This document shows, one piece after another, positions 30,874-42,014 of a stretch of DNA of 64,000 nt. How positions within the stretch are numbered: position 1 is the first letter of the stretch; each line of letters starts with the position of its first letter. Under the pieces are notes generated by a model. That model worked only from the letters and a program-made list of their open reading frames with translations, had not been told where the DNA came from and did no database searches. Source of the stretch: Lineus longissimus (Eukaryota; Nemertea; Pilidiophora; Heteronemertea; Lineidae); the NCBI RefSeq assembly GCF_910592395.1, contig NC_088316.1, positions 7,938,001 to 8,002,000 on the forward strand. The letters run 5' to 3'. A program made the translations under genes and the position numbers.

Positions 30874-32040
30874 GACCTCTGTGACCTTGAAAAGTAGGTC
30901 AAATCAAAGAAGACCCGGGTGACACATTGAATGGTTGTTAGAATTAGATGTACCTATGATATAAAATTGGTGCCAATCGGGCAAGTAATTACTAAGAATA
31001 ATGGCATTTTGAAGAATTTAGGATTTGGCCCCCTCCCTGGAGGCCAAACGGCAAATCAGATCGCACCAAACTTCAGTACCTGAGATCACCTGACCAAGGG
31101 GTACATGTGTACTTAATTTGTGATCAATAGTCATTGCAGTTAAGAAACGTGCCATAGTTACGGCCTGACGGCCAATTTACGCCATTTGACCTCTGTGACC
31201 TTGACAAGAAGGTCAAATTAAAAACCTGTGTGACATATACTGTATGGCGGTTAGATGTACCCATGAAATCAAATTTGTGGCAATCGGGCAAGAAGTTAAG
31301 GAATAATCACATTTTTAAGGTTTTTGGATTTTGTCCCCTGGTGGTCAAGTGGTGAATCATATTGGGCCAAACTTCGGTCCCTGAGATCACCTGACTAAGG
31401 GGTAAATGTGTACCAAATTTGGGATCAATAGTCATTGCAGTTTAGAAACGTGCCATCGTTACATCCTAACGGCCAATTTACACCATTTGACCTCTGTGAC
31501 CTTAAAAAGTAGGTCAAATCAAAAACCCGTATGATATGTGATGTATCCTTGCTAGGAGTACCTACCATAAAAATTTTATAAAATTCAGACCACTATTAAA
31601 CGAGCAATCAAACATTTTAACTTTGGACATTAAATTTGGCCCCCGGGTGGCCAAACTAAGAATTTTTCAAGATGCCCGCCTGGCACCCATATTGGCTATC
31701 ACATTTGATAAAAAATCAAGGATTTAGTAGAGAGTACATAGATATACATCCAGATCAAATTTGGTTGCAATCCGATCATTAGTTTCGGACCTTGAAAAGG
31801 AGGTCAAATCAAAAACCCGGAGGATAAATGATGCACCTTTGCTAGAAGTACCTACCATATTTTTTTCAAAATTTCCCAACTACTATTAAGGGAGATATTG
31901 CATATTTTCACTTTTAACGTTTGGCCCCCTGGTGGCCAAACCATGAAACGAATCGAACCGAAACTTAGTCTCCAAGGTGTCATTACATAAGGGTACATGT
32001 GTACCAAGTTTCAACTCAATAGCTCTAACAGTTACGAAAC
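30874..32040 (+). repeat. four diverged tandem units of about 300 bp
   Basis: Marker words GACCTCTGTGACCTTGA, AGGTCAAATCAAAAACC, TTTGGCCCCCTGGTGGCC and TCAATAGTCATTGCAGTT repeat in order. Units start near 30874, 31189, 31488 and 31785. Confidence 0.7.
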
Positions 32041-32115
32041 GTGCCCTGCTAACGGACGACGGACGACGACGACGGACGACGACGACGGACGACGACGACG
32101 GACGACGGACGCCAC
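32041..32115 (+). repeat. GAC/GGAC low-complexity run
   Basis: About 75 bases of GACGACGGAC-type repeats, part of the dispersed element. A shorter version is at 35592-35615 and a complement-strand version at about 15440. Confidence 0.8.
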
Positions 32116-32155
32116 GGTATGGGATAAGCTCACCTCTGCTAAGAGGCGAGCTAAA

Positions 32156-33070
32156 AAGTACCACCAAACAGTGAAACTTTGACCTTAAAAAGCAGTTGAA
32201 ATAAACGTGTGATACATGTATGTGATGTACTGTAAACTGGGAAATGTTGGCGGGTGTTTTGATTTCGTATTTTTCACGATAAATAGTGATTATTAAATTA
32301 GAACGCTGCAAAAGGAGAAAGCTGCGAACCACTAATAGCACTGTACATGCAAGCGACAGCCCCTTCTATGTGGGCACCTTGGAAAGTGAGACACCATAGG
32401 AGGAGAAAAATATCACTGTATTGTATGCAGAAGATGGTCTGTAGAAACTGACACACTTCAACTACACTTTCCCTTACAGTCCTCACCAGAAGCAACGATA
32501 GCAGGAACATTGCATGCGAGTAGATTACGCTCTAAAAATACCTGAAATATCATTGAAAATGAAGATTTCTGGGATGCTCTGGGAGTGTCTGTCTTATTGA
32601 AAAATTGCTACTTATAACATGAACCAGTTATGTTCATACATTGGCGACTCTTTCTGAAAGAACACTGATCTTATACTGAAGAGTAATGGCTGTCAATAGT
32701 AAACAACCACGAACAGTTATCAGCGATTGCGAAAATTCATTGCCGCAAAAAGTCTACCTTTAAAAAATTTGCTAGAGAAAATTGCCATGAATATTCCCCG
32801 GTTTACAGTATCCTAAATGCATACACCAAGCATAAAAATGGCGTCGCACCAGCCAAAACGATTAGCTTCAATTTGGCCGAAAAACCCGTGTTTTTAAGAT
32901 GGCCGCCTGGAGTCCAAAAAGTCAGTCGAATCACAAATATGAGAATTTGTCTTGGTATGTTGTATTTAGCTATCATCATGCCAAGTTTAAACCATATAGC
33001 TTCAGCGGTTACAAAATGTGCTCCCCTAACATATGGATGTGACACAATGAACAACGGACAACATAACATA
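32156..33070. other. non-coding, partial dispersed-repeat copy
   Basis: From about 32930 to 33060 the text (AGTTTAAACCATATAGC, GCGGTTACAAAATGTGC) is a diverged piece of the 300-bp unit above. The remainder shows no coding frame or repeat. Confidence 0.4.
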
Positions 33071-33192
33071 ATGGGTGATATGAATAAAGACTAGCAATTG
33101 CTTTTACTGAAAACCCCATGTACATTTACACTAGGCCTTTCTGTACAAAACTGAAGTAAAAGCATTTACTAGTCTTTATTCATATCACCCAT
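33071..33192. repeat. 38-bp inverted repeat forming a hairpin
   Basis: 33071-33108 (ATGGGTGATATGAATAAAG onward) is inverted at 33155-33192 with two or three mismatches and a loop of about 46 bases. It follows the end of a dispersed-repeat fragment. Confidence 0.75.
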
Positions 33193-34718
33193 TGTATAAA
33201 CTCCCCACAGGTGAGCTAAAACAGGAGCTTTTACCAGGATTCCTGGCAAGTCGTGACATCAAAGACACACATCTAGTCTGTACCCTTTTGTTACAGCAGG
33301 TTTGTGCCAGTTCTCTACTGAGCAAAATTAATGGATTTTTGGAGTTTTTTTCTCAAGCCTGATGCTCCATAGCCAGAGGAGGTAAAGACAATGAATTGGT
33401 TGTAACTTATAACCAATTAACTAAACTTTAATTCCTAATAGTAATAGGAAAAGTATGCAAATTAGACCATATGACCTAATTAACATATTCATAGACCCAA
33501 TTTCAAGTGATTTTTCCTAACAAAACTGAATTTATCATACACCCAAAATGCACTGATTCCGCAGCGCGCGATGAAACCTTCAAAAATTGTCACAAAAAGT
33601 GCATTGCGAACTTCTTCAAAATCATGGATAGTGTCCTCGAGAAATGTTTTTGCTTTGGAATTAAGTCTCCGCCAGTTAAAATCTCATTTAAAGTACCGTT
33701 TTAAACAAAACCTGTGCAAAAAAGTTTGAAAGAATTATGCACGAGCTAGGATGCAATCTGCGATGCAATAATCGTAACCCTTCACAACTTCATGTCATAT
33801 TCATTGCTTTCTTGTGTTGCATCATTATGTTGGAATTCACCCAAACTTGGCTTTCGTCATAGGCGTGAAGTTGTGACGTCGTTACCGCAAACCTTACCTC
33901 TTCAATGACGCATTCATGTCATTAGAAATCGTTGGCCACATAATTACAATTATGTGACCCACCATGCAAAAAGGCCAGTAAGGAGCAAATTTTCAGTTTT
34001 GAGTTGCTGATACAATTGTGAAGGTGTGAATCAGTAGTTTCTATACACATAGGTTTCAATTCAATGCGGCCCTTATTATCATAACTTACTGGACAGACTC
34101 CTTTATGAATCTTTCCAATGAAAGACCCAAATGTACCTCGTTACTCAACCAAATCCGGTTGAATTTCATGCTGTTTTCATGACATAAATCAGAAAGAATT
34201 CAAGATGCTGTACGCAAAACACGGTAATTGGAGATTTCCTGTTTTGTATAGAGTGCTAAAAATAGCACTGCTTCTAGAACAAACTATTGTGCATGCATGA
34301 GTTTCGGGCGCTAAGTTTGAATAGTCTATTTTTTGAATAGTGCATTACCGAGCGGAGATAATAATAGAAAAAGAAAACAGTTGCTAAAAAACTAGAAACA
34401 TGACTACATATTACACCAGTTTTCCCCAGTAAATCAACGGTATCCCTACCCTAGTTATTGTCTTGTGACACATCCAGGCTCATTCATAGGCCTTATAGGA
34501 GATAAATTACTACATACTATCCCCAAAACCCACCTCACACATGCTCAGTTTTACCCTTTTTCAATCAAGCAGAAGACATCTCAAAATAGGCAGAGCCCCT
34601 GAGGAAAGCTACCAAACGCTTTGTCATGACTTTGGCTTCAGTTCCATATTGTAAAAATTGTATTCAAAGACTGCAGCACCGTATATGTTAATGAAACGGC
34701 CAGGGCCGTTGTGCTCAC
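33193..34718. other. non-coding stretch
   Basis: No coding frame, RNA gene or tandem array is recognised. Near its end (34695-34718) is another copy of the hairpin AACGGCC-AG-GGCCGTT plus GTGCTCAC. Confidence 0.45.
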
Positions 34719-34750
<32 letters not shown>

Positions 34751-35080
34751 AATGAGACTTATATAGCGCTTAATCCAACTGGTTTCAGTCGCTCAAAGCG
34801 CTTCACATTATTACCCCTAGCTATTGGCATGTACATTCTTGGTTCAATCTCTACACTCTGGGAGTATTACAGGTCCGAGCTGCAGCTATACAGCGCTCAG
34901 GACTAACATTCATAGTTTGCCATCTCTGCCAGCTAGGTACCAATTTACTCCTGAGTGGAGAGAAGCAAGTAGGGTTAAGTGCCTTGCTCAAAGACACAAA
35001 GACGAAACAGCAGTGACCCTTCCGAGAATCGAACCCACGACCTCCTGATTATGAGCCCGGTGCTCTAACCACTGCGCCAC
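34719..35080 (-). mobile_element. tRNA-derived SINE with L2-type tail
   Basis: On the minus strand it starts GTGGCGCAGTGGTTAGAGC (box A region). GTGGGTTCGATTCTCGG (box B) follows about 40 bases later, the internal RNA polymerase III promoter of a tRNA-derived SINE. The body contains GCACTTAACCC and GAGCAAGGC words. The 3' part reads AAGCGCTTTGAGCG, then GCGCTATATAAG, and ends in an (ATT)n run at 34719-34745. That tail resembles the 3' end of the LINE at 40702-41822. Confidence 0.85.
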
Positions 35081-35099
35081 TGATCTTCCCTGTAGACAT

Positions 35100-35660
35100 G
35101 TAGACACCAGCCAACATACGCTATTTTGTGACCTTGAAAAGTAGGCTTAGGTGGGTTAAGGTTAGGCAGACACGGCAACAACTAGGGTATTGGGGCAAGG
35201 ACATATTGTCCATGATCTTGACACAAGAGGAATCGGAATAACAACCAACACATACAGTAATTTAACCTTTTATCAAATTTTATTTAAATTTGGATACAAA
35301 AGTAAACGTAATTTGTCATTATCTAACAATGCGTCAAATCAAAAACCAATACTATATGTGATGCACTATCACCAGATGAACGCACGATAAAGGTTTTGTC
35401 AAACTAGCTAGCAGCGTTCAGTAGTTATGGCCAAAAGAAGGTTTTCACAAAGCGCCCCCTACATGCCAGAACAATAATCAAAAAGCACCGAATTTCGGTA
35501 TACAAGTTACTGTTGCCCCAAGAGACCCACACACTAAAGTTTAATGTTTCTAGGTCCAGCGGTTAAGAAATGTGTCACCATTGTTTAACAGACGATGGAC
35601 GACGACGACGACAGACGACACACTATCGCTATAGCTCCCCTGTCCTTAAGACAGGTGAGA
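35100..35660 (+). repeat. partial copy of the terminal-hairpin dispersed repeat
   Basis: It contains GTGACCTTGAAAAGTAGG, GCGTCAAATCAAAAACC, a GACGACGACG run and, at 35639-35655, a hairpin CCTGTC-CTTAA-GACAGG at the place of the CCTCT/AGAGG hairpin in the full copy. Confidence 0.5.
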
Positions 35661-35739
35661 CAAATATTGAATGCTTTACTGCATCTACCGCTCTGCTGCC
35701 TACCAGTACGCTGCAGTGGGGTGTCGATCTACTAAAATC

Positions 35740-36096
35740 AACTGACTGCCGAGTTCCTTCAAATTTCTATACCTTAGACACTGGCTGCCAATTAAGTCCC
35801 GGATCGTGTTCAAGGTGCTGCTCCATTGTTTCAAGGTGCTTCGTGGACTAGCCCCTGGCTACTTAAGTCTCCCACTTGCAGATGCCACTCACCACACGAG
35901 GTCATCAGTATCCTCTGTCAAGTCGCTGCCAAAACGAACTAGGACCTCGTTTGGCGACAGGGTTTTCTCTGCCTGCGCTCCATCTCTTTGGAATCAACTC
36001 CCATCTCATATTCAGGATGCTTCAGATGTCCTTAAATTCAAATGTCAGTTAAAGACCTGGCTGTACGTGAGACACTTTGAGGGGGCAGCGCCTTGA
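35740..36096 (+). pseudogene. LINE reverse transcriptase C-terminal fragment (L2/CR1 type)
   Basis: The frame includes LRHWLPI, a FKVLRGLAPGYLS block, the TRSSVSSVKSLPKRTRT segment and APSLWNQLPSHIQ, ending FKCQLKTWLY and TGA at 36094-36096. This is the conserved end of CR1/L2-group reverse transcriptases, lying downstream of the catalytic site. The 5' part is missing, which is normal for LINE insertions truncated during reverse transcription. A short 3' UTR follows (CAGCGCCTTGAGCACG). Confidence 0.8.
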
Positions 36097-38430
36097 GCAC
36101 GATTTGTTCGGTGGAAAGGTGCCCCACACAAATTTTATAATGTAATGTCTCAAATATAGATCGACTTCATTTGACACTCAAAGGGTTAAATATCACACAG
36201 CTGTATTCACATATCAAGGGAGAAATTCTGCATATTCCTGTCGTCAGTGTTCACAGATATCGGCCATCTTCCTCTTGACTTGTGACCTCTCCTTCCACGT
36301 GAAAGAGACTCTCCTGGCATCATACACAAGTTTGAATGTTCTTCATGACAGTAATGCTCAGATTATGTACAGGACACATACACATAGCAACTCCTGCTCC
36401 AGCACGACATTTTCCAATGGATGCTACAACCTGCCAACTGTAAATCAGAATATAAAATGTGATCAGATTAAAAATTAGGTCACTGCATTGAGAAACAGAA
36501 TAAGATGGATTGTGGTTCCAGGATCAAGATCAGGATATAGTTACGCAGTTCTCAATCCCCGTGATGTCATGATGCATGTTGGTCCTGCTAAGATGGGGGG
36601 GGGGGGGGATGTTGCTGGCGCACTGTTCAAATTCGAACACTTTTATTTCATCCCAGAAAGCATTCAAAATATACAATCTTGTTTTTGAGGTTTTCAAAAA
36701 CTCACAAGAGGCCCAAAACTTGATGCACATGAAAAGTGTTAAACTGTTACGTTTACGCTTATCTTCGATCTATAATTTGGCCATGACTAATTTAAGATCA
36801 GAATGGCCTGTTTTAAACCAAAATGTATGCCTTCCAAACTTTCCTTTACATTTACCGACTGTGCGCAAAAGTCAAAACATGAAGAAAAACTGTGTCCCGT
36901 AACAGTAAATGGTATCCTACGAAAGTCCCAAAATGAAATGGCCAGGAGCCTATAACAGTGGCCAATAACAGGAATATGGTTACTGTTATGGTTACAGAGA
37001 TTTAAGCGTCGTTCGTAGTAATGATGTTTGAAATGGTCCAGGGACCACGTGCTCACTTCGGGTAATGTTAATGCATGTCATTTGCAGTGGATATGGGGAG
37101 AACATTTGTGGTCCTTGATGTCAATTTTGCAATCTCAGGGGAAGTGGTGTGGTAGTGCAGTTTTCTTTTCTGAGGAAGTTTATATCAATATGCCATAACC
37201 AAACAGCTAAAAATGGTTTCCAAGATGGCCGCTTGCCAAATTTCTAACAAAGGTCCCAAGGGCCTGGCGCTCAACTGAACTGGTGAACAGGAGGGAGGGC
37301 TAGTATGTTGATGCAGTCAAATGTTTGGGATGGTGTTAGTTGCACTGAAGAAAATACAACAACAAAGAGTTGGTAAACAAAATAAACTTTATTCTTCAAG
37401 ATTGACTGCCCAGCAGGTGATTGGAATTTACTTAAAAAGGTTGATTGAAATTAAGAAAATCACATGGGAATCAGATATATTCATGAATATATTGTAAAAG
37501 TAAAAAAAATACACGGGAATCCCTGAAAAAGATGGTGCTATGGAATAGAATAGATACAAGGCGAGTCAATAAAAAGGTAATCCGAGATTAAATTTGCCAT
37601 ATTTAGGAAGAAGGTTTTGGTTTAAATTATGGTTGCTTGTGAAAGTAGTAGCTGGTTAGTTTTGGATAACCTTTTTTATGAGTTGCCTTATATAAAACAC
37701 AGACACGTAAAAAGCATGATATTTTGATACGTACAAATGAATGTTTACAATTACAGGCAGTGTGAACATAAATAGTAAGGTTTCTGCCTTGTTTTGATAA
37801 ATAACTGAACGTTATTGGTAACAATACACGTTTCCGTCATCATGGTGCTCCAAGTGCGATTGATTATTTTTTAGCGTCAGAACACTTATTATTGTTTCAC
37901 GTTAGATCAACAATCGTAAACATCAGGAAAGCCAGGGCTGTTCCTCCAGAAACTTCAAAACCTGAAGTATGTTTGGAGAGAAAAGGACTCAACTAATTAC
38001 TCAAGTGCAGTTTCATCTCTTATGATGCAGCCAATGATTAATGGAACTTAAAAAACTAGGAACTGAACTAAGAAAGGACCCATATAATCCAGTGTTGTTA
38101 TCCAATTACAGATTCAAAAGGAAAACATACAAACGTATGATAAAAAGACAGAAAACAGCATCCTTAGTAAAACCCGAACTAACCCAATCTCTCAGGGTTA
38201 AACTCAACTAATCTCCTACAATTATGTGATTCTTTTCTTGTACAAAACAAATCAATAATAAATTCACGAAGTACTTACTCGGCACAAACAAGGTCTCCAG
38301 CAACCATGCCACAAAGATGCCTACGAGCTTCTGATCGATTGTATCTGCAATGCAGCTAAATATACATTTTTGTAACAACTTGTTGATCATTGAATGAGAT
38401 CGAAGAAATTTGATCAATGCTCAAGACAAA
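36097..38430. other. non-coding stretch with short repeat pieces
   Basis: A G run of 14-15 lies at 36595-36608. Two more terminal-hairpin motifs occur, one decayed near 36935 and TGGTCC-AG-GGACCA at 37034-37047 followed by GTGCTCAC. An inverted copy of the GAGCGCCAGGCCC repeat is near 37255. Nothing coding is recognised. The TTTATT near 37390 would be a polyadenylation signal for the minus-strand gene at 38431, which is possible but unproven. Confidence 0.4.
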
Positions 38431-39451
38431 TTATTCCATTTCATCAGAAGTGCTCCTGTTACTGAAAGTGAAGCCTTCAGCTTTAAGTAATGGAAGAAAG
38501 GTGTCTTGATAGGCAGTCAGCTTATACATTTCGCTGTCTGAGAGGATGTCAATTTTCACTTTAATGCTGTTAACAGCAGCAGAGCTGCGTTGCCTCATTT
38601 GACATTTGGAACACTTGAATGAAGGCAGTAACAAATCATCGTTGTTCAGCGTTATCTTACAATTTTTGCAGATTTTCCAACTCACAATACTGATCTGCTC
38701 TATGGTACAATTTTCAATAGTAGTGGCGGTCGGCTTGGGAGATTGGGAAGCAACATCGAATGAGGCTGTTGATGAAGTGACAGTGGTAGCCGGTGTCGTT
38801 GTCAGGGTCCTTATGGAGTAGCCTCTTGTTTTGACATGTGTAAAAGTGCACACATCATCTTGTTTAACCTTGCCGACAAGGTCTCCCCATAGGGCAAGTT
38901 TAATTGTGCCGGAGTCGTCGCCGATCAGAATTTCTTGCAGTTGTACGGCACACTGGTACAGTTCTTTCAGTTCAATATCATTTGAGACTGAAATGATTTT
39001 TGCAGTGACATTTATCTGGAACAGAGGGGAAAATCAGATTGAGAACTAGTCAGTGAAGTATTGATGTGTAATGGACGAATGGTACAAAGGACATCACCAT
39101 AGTATATGAGGTAGGTACAGGACAAAGAAGCAGTTGATAGCAGCATGTAGGTTTCTTTAAAGGAGATATGTGTTACGCAGGCGATCAAATTAGGCGATAG
39201 GACGGTTGTGAGTTGCTGAAGTGGGGTATCATTGACATTAACTCACCTTCTGGACTTCAAACAAATCTTTTACACCTAGTACTGTGACTAGTTTGGGTTC
39301 ATCTTCTTTGGAGGTTGGCGGTTTTTTGGGTTTGTAGGACAAGGGCTTGGTGTTGAGTTCAACAGTTGAGTTCGATGTCAACATCCAAGATGGATTTGTC
39401 TGCTCTCTCCTACTTTGCATTAATGCAACCTCATTCAGTTGGAGTGGAGTT
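38431..39451 (-). CDS. OB-fold/zinc-ribbon protein, RPA-like, at least two exons
   Basis: A single-strand DNA-binding role is likely. Minus-strand exons: 39451-39247 (acceptor TTACAG before it, donor GTGAGT after) and 39015-38431 (acceptor CTCTGTTCCAG, stop at 38431). They join in phase. The first encodes a Lys/Pro-rich linker into the segment LVTVLGVKDLFEVQK. The second has ILIGDDSGTIKLALWGDLV, the strand pattern of RPA70-type OB folds, then a Thr-rich linker, then Cys-x2-Cys-x15-Cys-x2-Cys (CKNCK...CSKC). There are no stops or frameshifts. The 5' exons are not found. Such genes occur as host paralogues and as Helitron cargo, and a Helentron remnant lies 2.5 kb away on the same strand. Confidence 0.65.
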
Positions 39452-40701
39452 CTGTAATTTCATGAGATTGCATAATATAACATGTATAAAAGGATAGTCT
39501 CACCAAGCATTAGAAGTTGGTTTGTGCCAATTGTAGCCATAGTTAAGAGTTTGTATAGTTGAAATATGTTAAGAATAAGATACTTTGAGGAGGTAAAGTG
39601 TGACAATCGGAGTGCTAGGAGTTTTACTGGGTGTTTAAATCTGTCCATTGGTAACAATTATTGCTTCATGAAGTATTTTAACAGTGGAAAAGTTATGCAT
39701 TTACATACCAGTACTATAGTTTTAAATAATTTCAGATCAGGGCTCAGTTGCATTAAAGAGTAGGGGGAATGTAAATGTGTATTCTGAAATGAAAGGAGGA
39801 AAATGTAGCATTATTTGATATGATGGATTGCCAATATTGCAAGACAGGCTTGTAATATTTGTTTTTTTTGTGATTGATGAAAGGGATCATAAAATAATTA
39901 CATGATTTTTGCACTACTGGGTAATCCTGTGTCAGTCAAGTGTTGTTTCAAGATTCCTCTGCAATCAATGTCTGAAATGCTGCAAAAGTCTTGCACCAAT
40001 AATCCTGTAATCCGTTTGAATCCTAGCACATGTTTCGTATTGATGTCCATGAGTCATAAGAATGAAATGATATTGTTTTCGTAGTAGATCCTTTTGAAAT
40101 CTGATATTGCCAGGTTATGAATTGATGTCCAATAGCCTTGTATCCATAAAAATTAAATGTCCAAGTGTTTAAATGAATTTTGTCATATTTTATCCCCCCC
40201 TCGTCTCTTTTATTGCCCACATTGTTAAAGTTGCAGCTCCAGTAGTAATCTTGTTTTAGCTGCAGGCGGTGGAAATCTCTGGTACTGGATAATTTTGCAT
40301 TTGTAATGTTTATCATGCAAGGTTGGATTTTGGATATGGTACATATTGAAATGGACTTTCTACAATTAGTGGATGGAGGATAAGGAGTATTGTTTCAATG
40401 ATTTCATTTTGTTCCACCTTTTTCTTTCCCGGTTCTCCTAACATATTATGGATCTGTTATAGTATTTATACATTTGTAGGTTATTGATAGAGGCCCAATA
40501 TTTAGGTTGTGAGAATTACAAAGACGGCTTGGATTCGCAGTGACTGAGATTGAGAAGGTGACTAATATTTGTCACCAACTTGACAGTTGACCGAGTTTAG
40601 AAGTCAGAATGCACTTTTTTTATCACCAGCCAATTAAATTGTTTGTCTAAGTCACATTCCTGGCTATGGTGTTGTACAGGACATGTTTCTGAGAGTCCAT
40701 T
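39452..40701. other. non-coding stretch
   Basis: No coding frame with recognisable composition. It may hold introns or the 5' region of the RPA-like gene. Confidence 0.35.
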
Positions 40702-41822
40702 ATAATAATAATAATAATACAAGTCTTATATAGCACAGTATCCAACCATTAACTGGCCGCTCAAAGCGCTTGATAGGCCTCTTTAAAAAGCAAATGTTTG
40801 AGTTGTCCCTTGAAAGATAACAGAGAGCTGCAGTTCCTAACAGTTGAAGGAAGTTTGTTCCACAGCTGAGGGGCTCCAATTGAAAATGCTCTACCACCGA
40901 CTGACATGACATTGGTCTTTGGCATAGACAGAAGAACGGCCGATGAAGAGCGCAGAGTTCGAGAAACGGTATGAACGGAGAGAAGTTCTGAAAGGTATTG
41001 GGGAGCAAGTTGGTGAAGACACTTGTAAGTAAGAAGGAGAACCTTGTACTTGATGCGCTGTTGCACAGGAAGCCAATGTAGAGACCTGAGTACTGGGGAA
41101 ATGGAAGATCGTTTCTTGGTCTTGGTAATTAGGCGAGCGGCAGAATTTTGTACCTTCTGTAGGGGTATAATTGTTGAATTGGGACAACCAAGGAAAAGGG
41201 AATTACAGAAATCCAGGCAAGATATCACAAGAGCCTGGACATATAACCTGGTGGTATTTGGAGTTAGATATTTTCTGATTTTCCCGATGTTACGAATGTG
41301 AAAATTGGTGGCCCTTACACAGGTGTTAATGTGTTCTTTGAAATTGAAATCACGGTCCAAGATCACACCCAAGTCTCTTGCAGAAACAGAAGAATATACA
41401 TTTGCATCAATGATACGGATGGCGGGGAGATTAATAGTGCTGCTGAACCTGCGGGAACAGATTAGCAGAATCTCGGTCTTGTCGCCATTACAGCTAAGAA
41501 AGTTGCCAACCAACCAGAGATTTAAATCGTGGACAGCATTAGAGATCTTGGAGCAGGTGGTACTAATCTCAGTTATAGTGAAGGCCACATACAATTGACT
41601 GTCATCAGCATATAAGTGGTACATAATGGCATGCTTACGGATGATTCCACCAACTGGGGTAGTGTAGACAGTAAAAAGTACTGGTCCCAGTATAGAACCC
41701 TGGGGAACACCGAACTTGATAGGACTAGGTCTTGACAATTTGCCGTCAATGCATACCTCTTGTGATCTTCTATCAAGATAAGACGAAACCCATGCCAGTG
41801 CATTTTTAGGGCAACAAATAAG
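40702..41822 (-). pseudogene. L2-type LINE reverse transcriptase, 5' truncated
   Basis: The minus-strand frame, open from about 41820 to TAA at 40761, contains FGVPQGSILGPVLF, the active site HLYADDSQLY, an FLSCNGDKTEILL block, SARDLGVILD, and the C-terminal SLHWLPV and APQLWNKLPSTVR. It includes the palm and thumb of the enzyme without a stop (325 codons from the internal Met at 41738). Upstream, fingers and endonuclease are missing. The 3' UTR (40760-40702) reads AGCGCTTTGAGCGGCC, then GTGCTATATAAGAC, and ends in (ATT)n. This is the L2-like tail shared with the SINE at 34719-35080. Confidence 0.85.
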
Positions 41823-42014
41823 TTATCGGCCTGACCTAAATGGCTCAAGTTGAGCAAGGCAAATGTGAAACAAAGCCGCCGTCTGTACAGCTACAGTACC
41901 CTGCCCTGTGGACAGGAGTGATCATGACCCATCCCAATTTAGTCCACCTTATCCCCATCCTCCCCCTCCACCTTCCTCTTCTGAACTACAATGTATTTGT
42001 TTCTGATTATTATA
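41823..42014. other. short non-coding gap
   Basis: C-rich spacer between the LINE and the Helentron remnant. No feature is seen. Confidence 0.4.

Larger units (their letters stand above)
30731..32155 (+). mobile_element. dispersed repeat with terminal hairpins, Helitron-like 3' end
   Basis: It begins with a hairpin (AATGGCC-AG-GGCCATT, 30737-30752) followed by GTGCTCAC. It ends GGGATAAGCTCA, a hairpin (CCTCT-GCTA-AGAGG, 32133-32146), then CGAGCTAA. A hairpin a few bases before CTAA is how Helitron 3' ends look. Other partial copies in this window keep the hairpins with compensatory changes. The interior consists of four diverged units of about 300 bp and a GACGGACGAC run. It is non-coding, so non-autonomous. 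Confidence 0.5.

Noticed and set aside
30874-32040. CRISPR-like regular repeat array
   Set aside because: Units are about 300 bp, diverged and without short identical repeats or unique spacers, in an animal genome.
31886-32341. 151-codon minus-strand frame with Arg/Ser-rich centre
   Set aside because: The Arg and Ser runs are the GACGGACGAC low-complexity run read backwards.
35060-35085. Possible functional tRNA gene
   Set aside because: Boxes A and B are present but the sequence continues into a SINE body and (ATT)n tail, and no cloverleaf 3' half can be formed.
40023-40316. 97-codon minus-strand frame as a 5' exon of the RPA-like gene
   Set aside because: No acceptor/donor pair with matching phase, and the composition does not resemble the linker expected there.
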